A program made the translations under genes and the position numbers. Below are positions 1-6,482 of a DNA stretch of 6,546 nt, piece by piece; the first letter of the stretch is position 1; every line of letters begins with the position of its first letter. This DNA comes from Bacteroidota bacterium (GTDB taxonomy: Bacteria > Bacteroidota > Bacteroidia > Chitinophagales > Chitinophagaceae), in assembly GCA_023436685.1 (NCBI GenBank), contig JAEZIL010000216.1, forward strand, positions 1 through 6,546, written 5' to 3'. The notes beneath the pieces were generated by a model. That model had not been told where the DNA came from and made no database searches. It saw only the letters and a program-made list of their open reading frames with translations.

Positions 1-90
1 GATGTACTGACATCGGCACGTGTATATTTAAGACTAAAAGGAATAAACGATATAGATCCGGAACCTGTTATTGTGAACGAGAACTTATGA
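1..90 (+). CDS. C-terminal end of an unidentified protein (5' truncated by window edge)
   Basis: Reading frame 1 is open from the first base and stops at the TGA at 88-90, giving 29 residues that begin DVLTSARVYLRLKG and end PVIVNENL. The stop overlaps the holA ATG (ATGA at 87-90), the usual sign of translational coupling, so the gene is likely in the same transcript as holA. The tail is too short for me to assign a family and shows no motif. A small HsdR N-terminal-like gene is a neighbour of holA in some Bacteroidota, but nothing in these residues proves that here. That it is coding is supported by the clean frame, the overlap and the protein-like composition. Confidence 0.6.
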   Translation, partial: DVLTSARVYLRLKGINDIDPEPVIVNENL

Positions 91-1088
91 ATGCTGAATT
101 CAAGAAGATAATACAGACACTGCAAACCAGGCAATATGCACCCGTTTACCTTATAGACGGTGAAGAGCCTTATTACCTGGACCTGATAACGGAGCAGTTT
201 GAAAATATATTAAGCCCGGAGGAGCGAGATTTCAACCTGATGATATTGTATGGTAAAGATGCAGAGTGGGCCGATGTAGTGAACGCTTGCCGCCGCTTCC
301 CCATGTTTGCTGAAAAGCAGGTAGTAATACTAAAAGATGCAGCACAGCTAAAAGTATTTAATGAACTGGTGGGCTACCTTGAAAATCCTGCGCCTACAAC
401 TATTTTCTTAATTGAGCATAGGTTCAAGAAGGCGGACGGGCGGAGTAAGGTTGTAAAACTGGCTAAAGAAAAGGGTATACATTATACATCGGACAAAATA
501 CGCGATGAGCAAGTGCCTGCCTGGATACAGAGCTATGGTAAAGAAATAAACTTTGCTATAGGCGAGCGTGAAGCACAGGTGCTGGCTACTTACCTGGGTA
601 ACGACCTGCAAAAGATAGCCAACGAAATAGAGAAGGTGCGTATAAACGTACCTGATGAAAAAGAACTGAGTGCAGAACTGATACAGAAATACATTGGTGT
701 AAGCCGTGAGTATAATGTATTTGAATTTCCCGAAGCATTGACGAGTGGCGATAGAGATAAGCTTTACCGCATGCTTGCTTATTTTGTATCCAATCCCAAA
801 TCGGCACCGATGCCCTTGCTGATAGGGTCATTTTATAATCATTTCAATAAGCTGTACCAGGCGCATTTTCTTGTTGGTAAATCGGATAAGGAAATGGCTG
901 CGGCATTAGGCACATACCCAAGCCGTGTGCGCGATATTATGGCTACAGCCAACCGCTGGCCACTGGCGAGGGTGGAGTATTGCATGCTGCTACTGGGCAA
1001 GTATAGCACCATGGCAGTAGGTATAGACAGTGCCACCAGCGACAGCGAACTGCTGAAAGAGATGATTGGCAAAATGGATATGGCCTAA
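87..1088 (+). CDS. holA: DNA polymerase III subunit delta (clamp loader)
   Basis: HolA is the delta subunit of the clamp loader. It is the wrench that opens the beta sliding clamp so that the gamma/tau-delta-delta' complex can load it on primed DNA in the cytoplasm. The 333-residue length is normal. The N-terminal domain shows the family pattern YLIDGEEPYYLDLI (21-34), RDFN (47-50) and the beta-clamp contact and strand region RRFPMFAEKQVVILKDA (69-85). The middle domain has LGNDLQKIANEIEK (170-183). The collar domain begins near YIGVSREYNVFEF (202-214) and ends with SDSELLKEM (318-326), as is typical in Bacteroidota. The ATG at 87 is chosen because it overlaps the upstream stop and places the first motif at the expected distance. 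No Shine-Dalgarno sequence is evident, so coupling to the upstream gene may supply initiation. The gene ends 2 bp from the convergent esterase-like gene. It looks intact. Confidence 0.95.
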   Translation: MNAEFKKIIQTLQTRQYAPVYLIDGEEPYYLDLITEQFENILSPEERDFNLMILYGKDAEWADVVNACRRFPMFAEKQVVILKDAAQLKVFNELVGYLENPAPTTIFLIEHRFKKADGRSKVVKLAKEKGIHYTSDKIRDEQVPAWIQSYGKEINFAIGEREAQVLATYLGNDLQKIANEIEKVRINVPDEKELSAELIQKYIGVSREYNVFEFPEALTSGDRDKLYRMLAYFVSNPKSAPMPLLIGSFYNHFNKLYQAHFLVGKSDKEMAAALGTYPSRVRDIMATANRWPLARVEYCMLLLGKYSTMAVGIDSATSDSELLKEMIGKMDMA

Positions 1089-1090
1089 AA

Positions 1091-2854
1091 CTATTTCGCT
1101 TTTATAGGCTTAGCCGCTGTGGTATTTTCTATAAAAACAATAGCGTCAAAGTCTTTGGCGATAGTGACTGGCGTTACGTAATTCTCATCTACAAAATCCT
1201 CGGAAGCTGTGGCGCCAAACATACGCGACTTGAATTCGGTTTCAGTGAATGCCTGCACGTCTTCAGGCAGGTTGCTTTTACGTTCTTTCTTGCTGCCGGC
1301 AGCTTCTTTGGTGCCGGCTTTCTTATCCTCTACGCCACGGAAGTCGACTATATAGCTGCCTGATGCAGCTTTTTTCATAATAGCCTCCAGGCTGCCATCC
1401 TTAGCGGGTTTTGCGGTGAATTGTTTTAATACCATTTTGCCTGTGGTATCGCCATTGTCCATGGCGCTAAAGCTACCTTTGTTAAATAGGAACCCCATTG
1501 CATAGTAAGTATTTCCCAGGGAAGCCCGTAAGAGGCTGCCCATAGGGTTGGGGCCACCATTCACCTCAAAATCAGGGTTTTTATTGATATGGCTGTTGTG
1601 AGCCCATATAACAATTTTGGCATCCCTGTTGGCTTGGGCATACCGTTTAATATTGCCGGCCATATAGCGGTCGCGAAGTTCCATTTGTTGCTTGGTGGGT
1701 ACGCCATTTCTATACACATACGCGCTCAGGTATTCCGAAACGATGTTCATATACTCCATCATATTTTCATATTCGCTGCGCGATGACCTTGCGATGAGTG
1801 AATCTCTGTTAGTAAGCACGGCCCGCTTTAGCTGCTGGAAAGCTTTCCTTACATTCATTGCAGTGCTATCGCGCATTTGTTTTTTTTCAGCCGCGGCAAA
1901 ATGGGTGAAGAAAGTATCATGTTGCTGAGCCATAGACGGCGAGGCTTTTTTCAGGTAGTTCCGTATACGGTCGGTGCCGCCACCCTGAGTGTTGTATTGT
2001 ATGTCGAACCCAATGAAGCTTACTTTTTTATCAGGTTTTGTAGTGGTATTATAAGTACGTATCCATTCAATAAGGTCCAATACTTCCTGTGTATTCCATG
2101 TCCAGAAGCCCTGGCTGGCTAAAGCAGTACGTGCATCGCCTTTGCCATTCAATACATAATCGTTTATGTTTTGGCAACCGGCATACGATGCTTCTATGGC
2201 AAATGTATTATAGCCGAGTTCTTTCACAAGGAACTCCAGCATGCGGTGTTTGAGCTGAAAAAAATCGTGTGTGCCATGTGTTGCCTCGCCAAGGCCTACA
2301 TACTTTACATCTTGTAGAACGGGCTTCATCCATTGCAGGTCTTGGAAGCCGGTGCCGGGTGCTGTTGTTTTTAGTGGGTGGGCATTTTTTTCTATCCAGC
2401 CTATGCCCGCCTGCAACTGCTTTTGATCTTTATCTTTTTTTGCTGAGTACTCCTTCTCTGTGAGTATAGTAATATCGGTTATCAGGTAGTTGCCGGGGCG
2501 TTCAGGGCCACGTTTATTGCCCATCTGCTCTGCCGATTCAAGATCGTAAACAACCAGTTTGTAATTCCCTTTCTCCAACGCATCGAAAACAATAGGTTCA
2601 TTGCCGTTAGCACCATTGGGTGAGTCGAAGGTTTTTATTGGCTTGCCCGATGGCGAAACAAGATCAATAGCGAGATCGCGTCCTCTTTGTATAACGCTGC
2701 ATGAGAAAAAACCACCATTTTGCATAGAAACGGTGTAGGTATTCTTTTCGTTATCTTTTATCTGTTCATTTAGCTTTTGACCGGGCGTTAAAGCTTTTTG
2801 TGCAAATACATTAGCAGCCGCTAATAGCAGCAGCGAAGAAAAAATATACTTCAC
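1091..2854 (-). CDS. Secreted erythromycin esterase family protein with N-terminal beta-sandwich domain
   Basis: The 587-residue protein begins with a clear Sec signal peptide (basic MK, hydrophobic IFSSLLLLAAA, cleavage after VFA at about 18/19), so it is exported. Residues 25-133 look like a beta-sandwich of the pre-peptidase C-terminal (PPC) kind: alternating strands, 'EKGNYKLVVYD' at 94-104. Residues about 170-455 carry the erythromycin-esterase fold: VGLGEATHGTHDFF (186-199, Glu190 and His193), FAIEASYAG (218-226), FWTWNTQEV (250-258), FIGFDIQ (280-286) and IVIWAHNSH (414-422, His419 and His422). These Glu and His positions match the metal-independent hydrolase centre known from EreA/EreB. 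A Lys/Glu-rich low-complexity insert lies at 511-527. The start codon is GTG; an in-frame stop at 2870-2872 rules out a longer form. The gene follows ribF by 18 bp. Family members split macrolide lactones or act on unknown esters, so the true substrate is not known and resistance should not be assumed. Confidence 0.88.
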   Translation of the reverse strand: MKYIFSSLLLLAAANVFAQKALTPGQKLNEQIKDNEKNTYTVSMQNGGFFSCSVIQRGRDLAIDLVSPSGKPIKTFDSPNGANGNEPIVFDALEKGNYKLVVYDLESAEQMGNKRGPERPGNYLITDITILTEKEYSAKKDKDQKQLQAGIGWIEKNAHPLKTTAPGTGFQDLQWMKPVLQDVKYVGLGEATHGTHDFFQLKHRMLEFLVKELGYNTFAIEASYAGCQNINDYVLNGKGDARTALASQGFWTWNTQEVLDLIEWIRTYNTTTKPDKKVSFIGFDIQYNTQGGGTDRIRNYLKKASPSMAQQHDTFFTHFAAAEKKQMRDSTAMNVRKAFQQLKRAVLTNRDSLIARSSRSEYENMMEYMNIVSEYLSAYVYRNGVPTKQQMELRDRYMAGNIKRYAQANRDAKIVIWAHNSHINKNPDFEVNGGPNPMGSLLRASLGNTYYAMGFLFNKGSFSAMDNGDTTGKMVLKQFTAKPAKDGSLEAIMKKAASGSYIVDFRGVEDKKAGTKEAAGSKKERKSNLPEDVQAFTETEFKSRMFGATASEDFVDENYVTPVTIAKDFDAIVFIENTTAAKPIKAK

Positions 2855-2872
2855 GATAGAGTAGTTTAATTA

Positions 2873-3799
2873 TTAGCCTAGTAAAGTTAGTGTTTGCTCT
2901 TTATCTTTTTGCAATTGTTCTTTCAGTGCGTCGAGCGAAGGGAATTTATGTTCATCGCGCAGGCGAAAAATGAATTCTATGGTTACCTGTTTGCCATAAA
3001 GATCGCCGTTGAAATAAAGCAAATGTGCTTCTATGTGCAGTTGCAAATCGTTACTTACGGTGGGGCGTATACCAATGTTCAGCATAGCGTTGTGCGAAAC
3101 TTCATCTATCCATACCTTCACGGCATATACCCCATTGACCGGAATGATCTGCTCTTCGCTAAGGGGCAATATGTTGGCAGTAGGAAAGCCAATGGTACGA
3201 CCCAGTTGTGCGCCTTTTACTACTTTACCTTTCACGGTGTAGTGCCTATCCAGCATTTTAGCAGCTTCTTCTATATGGCCTTCTTGCAGCGCCTTACGTA
3301 TTTTGGTTGAGCTAACTGCTGCCTCATCTATAAGTTGTGCCGATATTTCGAAAACTTGGAATCCCCACTTTTCAGAGTATGTTTTGAGCATGTTGATATC
3401 GCCTTCACGATCGTGGCCAAAGCGATGGTCATACCCGATAATAATGCTTTCGGGGTTAAATTTCTTAACCAGGAATTGTTCTATATAGGCCTCAGAAGAC
3501 AAATTTGCAAATTCGTGTGTAAATGGCACTACCACAATATTTGTAACACCTGCTTTTTCCAGCAATTCAAGTTTGTCGGCCAGGGGTGTTAACAATTTGA
3601 CTGGCTGGTCCGGAAACAACAGTTTGCGCGGATGTGGCTCGAAGGTTAGTAAAATACTATCTCCATCTATTTCACGGGCATGGTCTGTCAACTGCTTTAA
3701 TATGGCTTTGTGGCCATGGTGCACACCATCGAAAGTGCCAATAGTAATAGCTGCTTTTTTAAAGGCAGGCAGGTTGTTGATATCAAAAAATACGGCCAT
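2873..3799 (-). CDS. ribF: Bifunctional riboflavin kinase / FAD synthetase
   Basis: RibF phosphorylates riboflavin to FMN and adenylylates FMN to FAD in the cytoplasm. At 308 residues it has the full two-domain length. The N-terminal nucleotidyltransferase domain (about 1-180) shows GTFDGVHHGH (21-30, the ATP-binding HxGH-type signature), FEPHPR (53-58), IIIGYDHRFG (119-128) and SSTKIR (163-168). The C-terminal riboflavin kinase domain (about 185-305) shows GRTIGFPTANI (200-210, with the Mg/ATP PTAN motif), NGVYAV (222-227), GIRPT (243-247) and IEAHLLYF (256-263), where Glu257 is the expected catalytic base. Nothing is missing. The ATG at 3797-3799 places the first strand correctly. It lies 23 bp downstream of kynU and 18 bp upstream of the esterase-like gene on the same strand, suggesting cotranscription. 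Confidence 0.97.
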   Translation of the reverse strand: MAVFFDINNLPAFKKAAITIGTFDGVHHGHKAILKQLTDHAREIDGDSILLTFEPHPRKLLFPDQPVKLLTPLADKLELLEKAGVTNIVVVPFTHEFANLSSEAYIEQFLVKKFNPESIIIGYDHRFGHDREGDINMLKTYSEKWGFQVFEISAQLIDEAAVSSTKIRKALQEGHIEEAAKMLDRHYTVKGKVVKGAQLGRTIGFPTANILPLSEEQIIPVNGVYAVKVWIDEVSHNAMLNIGIRPTVSNDLQLHIEAHLLYFNGDLYGKQVTIEFIFRLRDEHKFPSLDALKEQLQKDKEQTLTLLG

Positions 3800-3822
3800 T
3801 GAATACTAAGGTACAAGATGTA

Positions 3823-5082
3823 TTACTGAATACTCATCAGAATCTCATAAAAACGGAATGCATCGGTATAAGTATTGTATAGTGGCACCGGGGCTATGCG
3901 TATTACATTCGGCTCACGCCAGTCGGCAATTACACCATTTTCAGTTAGTTTATCAAATACTTCGCGGCCACGTTCATGAAAAAGCATAGAAAGCTGGGCA
4001 CCACGTCGGGTAGTATCGGCAGGGGTAATAATTGTAAAAGGCAAATGGGTAACCTGTTTTAGTAGGTATTCCATATAGCTGGTCAATCTTTCGCTTTTAG
4101 CGCGCAAAGCTTGTATGCCTGCTTTATCAAAAATATCAAGCGATGCATTATGCGCTACCATATTAAATACAGGGGCATTGCTCATTTGCCAGCTGCCTGC
4201 ATTTTTTTGTGGTATAAAACCCTTTTCCATTTTGAAGCGGTCTTTTTCATCATTGCCCCACCAACCTGCAAGGCGGAATATTTTAGGGTTATTCACATGC
4301 TTATCGTGTACGAAAATGCCACCTACGCCACCCGGCCCCGAGTTAAGGTATTTGTAAGAGCACCAACATGCAAAATCAACATCCCAATTGTGTAGTTGCA
4401 TGGGTATATTACCTACAGCGTGTGCCAGGTCGTATCCGGCATAAGCTCCGGCTTTATGGGCAGCTTCAGTTATTCTTTTAAGATCGAAGAACTGGCCTGT
4501 ATAATAATTGACCCCGCCAAACATTACTAACGCTAATGTTTCGCCGGCATCTTCTATTGCTTTTATAATATCTTCTTCTTCTATTATATAGGCCCCTTCT
4601 CGTGGCTTTATTTCAATGATGGCATCGTTAGGGTCATAGCCATACATGCGCACCTGTGTTTCCACAGCATATTGATCGGAAGGGAAAGCGCCGGCCTCCA
4701 TAATTATTTTATAACGCTGGCCTTCGGGGCGATAGAACGAGAGCATCAAAAGATGCAGATTTACAGTAAGTGTATTAGCAGCTACCACTTCGTTTTTTTG
4801 TGCACCTACAATTTTCGCAAGGCGTTCAGTAAAAATGCTGTGGTAAGAAAACCATGGATTGCGTGCCTGAAAATGTCCTTCTACACCATATTTCGCCCAG
4901 TCGTCGAGTTCTTGCTCAAATAAGTAACGTGCACTTTTAGGTTGCAGGCCTAAAGAGTTGCCACAAAAATAATATACATCTTTTCCGTCATGTTGCGGAA
5001 AGAGAAAGCGTTCGCGAAAGGGAAATAAAATATCTACCTGATCCTGCTCGTATGCATAGTCGTATGTGGCTTCGAAAGACAT
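3823..5082 (-). CDS. kynU: Kynureninase
   Basis: KynU is a PLP enzyme that cleaves L-kynurenine to anthranilate plus alanine, or 3-hydroxykynurenine to 3-hydroxyanthranilate plus alanine, in tryptophan breakdown or de novo NAD synthesis. The 419-residue protein is a full-length fold-type I aminotransferase-like enzyme. Visible family landmarks are YYFCGNSLGLQPK (37-49), GHFQ (69-72), AGAFPSDQY (130-138), GYDLAHAVGN (216-225, with Asp218 and His221 near the cofactor), and CWCSYKYLNSGPGG (239-252), where Lys244 is the Schiff-base lysine. A C-terminal WREPNVIRIAPVPLYN (388-403) is also characteristic. No other kynurenine pathway gene (dioxygenase, monooxygenase, formamidase) is in the window. 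It is the first gene of the apparent kynU-ribF-esterase unit and is divergent from the beta-barrel gene. A -7 box and a palindrome lie just upstream. Confidence 0.97.
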   Translation of the reverse strand: MSFEATYDYAYEQDQVDILFPFRERFLFPQHDGKDVYYFCGNSLGLQPKSARYLFEQELDDWAKYGVEGHFQARNPWFSYHSIFTERLAKIVGAQKNEVVAANTLTVNLHLLMLSFYRPEGQRYKIIMEAGAFPSDQYAVETQVRMYGYDPNDAIIEIKPREGAYIIEEEDIIKAIEDAGETLALVMFGGVNYYTGQFFDLKRITEAAHKAGAYAGYDLAHAVGNIPMQLHNWDVDFACWCSYKYLNSGPGGVGGIFVHDKHVNNPKIFRLAGWWGNDEKDRFKMEKGFIPQKNAGSWQMSNAPVFNMVAHNASLDIFDKAGIQALRAKSERLTSYMEYLLKQVTHLPFTIITPADTTRRGAQLSMLFHERGREVFDKLTENGVIADWREPNVIRIAPVPLYNTYTDAFRFYEILMSIQ

Positions 5083-5101
5083 GTATTGGAAATTTTGATG
5101 G

Positions 5102-5109
5102 CAAAAATA
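5102..5109 (-). promoter_or_regulatory. Putative Bacteroidota -7 promoter box for kynU
   Basis: Read on the minus strand this is TATTTTTG, an exact match to the Bacteroidota primary sigma -7 consensus TAnnTTTG. It ends about 19 bp before the kynU ATG, which would give a leader of roughly 12-16 nt. No clear TTG is seen at the -33 position, which instead falls inside the palindrome at 5117-5142. The position is good but an eight-base AT-rich match can occur by chance. Confidence 0.45.
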
Positions 5110-5116
5110 ATGGTAA

Positions 5117-5142
5117 CTGTTTTAAAAGCGCTTATAAATCAG
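5117..5142. promoter_or_regulatory. Imperfect 26-bp palindrome, candidate operator
   Basis: The site is an inverted repeat centred between 5129 and 5130 with 11 of 13 base pairs complementary. Mismatches are only at 5120/5139 and 5125/5134. The core is AAGCGCTT (5126-5133), flanked by TTTA/TAAA and then CTG/CAG. It starts 8 bp upstream of the kynU -7 box, where a -33 element would be, and lies 74 bp before the ATG of the divergent beta-barrel gene. Such placement fits a dimeric transcription factor controlling kynU or both genes. The regulator is not in the window. It lies upstream of the predicted kynU start, so an RNA hairpin role for kynU is less likely. Confidence 0.4.
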
Positions 5143-5215
5143 GGAATAGTATGAAAACAGATTGGGTTGGCATAATTGTAGTATAGCGATTGAAGATTAT
5201 CAATCACATATAATT

Positions 5216-5758
5216 ATGAAGAAGATCTTATTATTTGCAATGATGAACTTGTGCGTAGCAGGGGCTTTCGCACAAAAAGGAAAACCGGTATCGGGGCAGG
5301 GCTCAGCCATAAATGGTAATGTCGGCCTTGGATTAAGGCTTACACCTGATGGCGGAGGTTTTACAGGTAAATTTTTCCTTAACCGCTATGTTGCTATTGA
5401 GGCACAACTAAATGCGGGAGGTATATTCCAGTTTGCCGGCGAAAGCTTCAATGCAGTAGGCCTTGTAGAGTATCATATAGCATTGCCTGACCCTTCATGG
5501 CGTATATATTTTGGTGGTGGCTTGCACGCAGGCGTGTACGACCGTGGCAGGTATTGGGATGATGATGACCTAAGATGGAGAGATGGTGGGCGCCCACTAT
5601 TTGGTATAGATGCAATTGCGGGCGTTGAATATGCCTTCAAAAATATACCACTTGGTCTAAGTGCTGACGTAAAGCCTGCTATTAACTTTGCACCCGATGT
5701 TGATTTTTTCCCGCATAATATAGTCGGGGTATCAGCAAGATTCTATCTTGGCCGATAA
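5216..5758 (+). CDS. Small outer-membrane beta-barrel protein
   Basis: This 180-residue protein has a signal peptide (MKKILLFAMMNLCVAGAFA, cleavage before Gln20). The rest is alternating hydrophobic/polar strands rich in Gly and aromatics, for example GNVGLGLRL (34-42), GKFFLNRYVAIEAQL (51-65), WRIYFGGGLHAGVYD (95-109), GIDAIAGVEYAF (130-141) and VGVSARFYLGR (170-180). About 160 mature residues fit an eight-stranded barrel inserted in the outer membrane by BAM. The final strand ends FYLGR rather than with a terminal aromatic. An acidic loop with four Asp in a row (115-118) is probably surface exposed. The ATG at 5216 is preferred over a TTG 54 bp upstream because it starts directly on the signal peptide. 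The family is common but of unknown function in Bacteroidota. The gene stands alone: a divergent neighbour on the left, a terminator on the right. Confidence 0.85.
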   Translation: MKKILLFAMMNLCVAGAFAQKGKPVSGQGSAINGNVGLGLRLTPDGGGFTGKFFLNRYVAIEAQLNAGGIFQFAGESFNAVGLVEYHIALPDPSWRIYFGGGLHAGVYDRGRYWDDDDLRWRDGGRPLFGIDAIAGVEYAFKNIPLGLSADVKPAINFAPDVDFFPHNIVGVSARFYLGR

Positions 5759-5797
5759 ACGAATCGACGATTACCGAAATAACAACTGAATTAACCG

Positions 5798-5827
5798 ATA
5801 AAATGGCGGCTTTTGCCGTCATTTTAT
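5798..5827 (+). terminator. Rho-independent terminator after the beta-barrel gene
   Basis: A 13-bp stem (5798-5810 with 5815-5827, one G-T wobble, otherwise perfect) closes a four-base TTTT loop. The GC-rich core GGCGGC pairs with GCCGTC, and the A-rich left arm and T-rich right arm ATTTTATATT give the uridine tract. It sits 40 bp after the beta-barrel stop and before lemA. With A/T runs on both sides it could act in both directions, but only the plus-strand gene needs it here. Confidence 0.85.
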
Positions 5828-5849
5828 ATTTATATAAAAGCACAAATGC

Positions 5850-5857
5850 TACATTTG
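5850..5857 (+). promoter_or_regulatory. Putative Bacteroidota -7 promoter box for lemA
   Basis: TACATTTG matches the TAnnTTTG consensus exactly. It lies 16 bp before the lemA ATG and just downstream of the terminator at 5798-5827, where a new transcription unit must begin. No convincing TTG at -33 is seen; the upstream DNA is AT-only (TTATATTTATATA). The leader would be roughly 10 nt and A-rich. Confidence 0.5.
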
Positions 5858-5873
5858 ATTAAAATTACAACAC

Positions 5874-6464
5874 ATGAAAAGAGGTTCATTAGTATTATTA
5901 GTATTGCTGGGTATAGTGCTTATTGGTGGTTGCATGACCTGCAATTTGCAAAAGACACTTGTGAGTACCGATGAAAACGTGAAAAGCAAATGGGGAGAAG
6001 TACAAAACCAATATCAGCGCCGTGCCGACCTGATACCCAACCTGGTAGCCACAGTAAAGGGGGCTGCTAATTTTGAACAAAAGACATTAACGGATGTTAT
6101 TAATGCTCGTGCCAGAGCTACTTCTATACAGGTTAACCCTGACCAGCTTACTCCTGAAAAACTGCGTGAGTTCCAAAGTGCACAAGGTGAATTGAGCCAG
6201 GCATTGGGCAGGTTGATGGTGGTAACGGAGAATTATCCTGAATTAAAGGCTAACCAGAACTTTCTGGCACTGCAAGACCAGCTGGAAGGCACCGAGAACA
6301 GGATAACTGTTGCACGTAAAAACTACAATGACGCTGTACAAGAGTACAATACTAAGCTACGTACCTTCCCGAATAATATTTTTGGCGGTATGCTGGGCTT
6401 CCAGGTAAAAGGAATGTTTGAGGCAGATGCCGGCGCACAAAGGGCACCATCAGTACAGTTTTAA
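5874..6464 (+). CDS. lemA: LemA family protein
   Basis: LemA proteins are envelope-anchored helical bundles of uncertain function; the name comes from a Listeria antigen. This one has 196 residues, the usual size. Residues 5-19 are a hydrophobic export segment, followed by LIGGC with Cys20. This could be a lipobox giving a lipoprotein, or the segment may stay as a membrane anchor facing the periplasm. Family landmarks are VKSKWGEVQNQYQRRADLIP (36-55), NLVATVKG (56-63), ENYPELKANQNF (119-130), LEGTENRITVARKNYNDAV (137-155) and the closing FP at 165-166 before a short Gly-rich tail. The ATG at 5874 begins directly on the signal segment. A TPM-domain-like gene starts 18 bp downstream; the lemA-TPM pair is frequent in this phylum and suggests the two act together at the envelope. 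Confidence 0.95.
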   Translation: MKRGSLVLLVLLGIVLIGGCMTCNLQKTLVSTDENVKSKWGEVQNQYQRRADLIPNLVATVKGAANFEQKTLTDVINARARATSIQVNPDQLTPEKLREFQSAQGELSQALGRLMVVTENYPELKANQNFLALQDQLEGTENRITVARKNYNDAVQEYNTKLRTFPNNIFGGMLGFQVKGMFEADAGAQRAPSVQF

Positions 6465-6482
6465 TTTTAAAGAAAGCTACCT

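Noticed and set aside
1083..1109. Weak hairpin (GCCTA at 1083-1087 with TAGGC at 1105-1109) at the holA/esterase junction as a bidirectional terminator
   Set aside because: Only five continuous pairs, a long loop and no T-run on either strand after the stem.
1091..2854. Calling the esterase-like gene a macrolide resistance gene (ereA/ereB)
   Set aside because: Family membership is clear, but export, an extra N-terminal domain and chromosomal housekeeping context do not support a specific drug-resistance role.
2894..3310. 138-codon plus-strand open frame opposite ribF
   Set aside because: It lies wholly antisense to a gene with all RibF motifs, and its translation has no recognisable domain or sensible composition.
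4111..4395. Overlapping plus-strand frames opposite kynU
   Set aside because: They are antisense to the conserved PLP region of kynU and two frames overlap each other; the signal is a by-product of the real gene's codon pattern.
5172..5192. Candidate -7 box for the beta-barrel gene (CATAATTG at 5171-5178 or ATAGCGATTG at 5183-5192)
   Set aside because: Neither fits TAnnTTTG without mismatches in core positions, and the TTGG upstream is at the wrong distance for the first and only loosely placed for the second.
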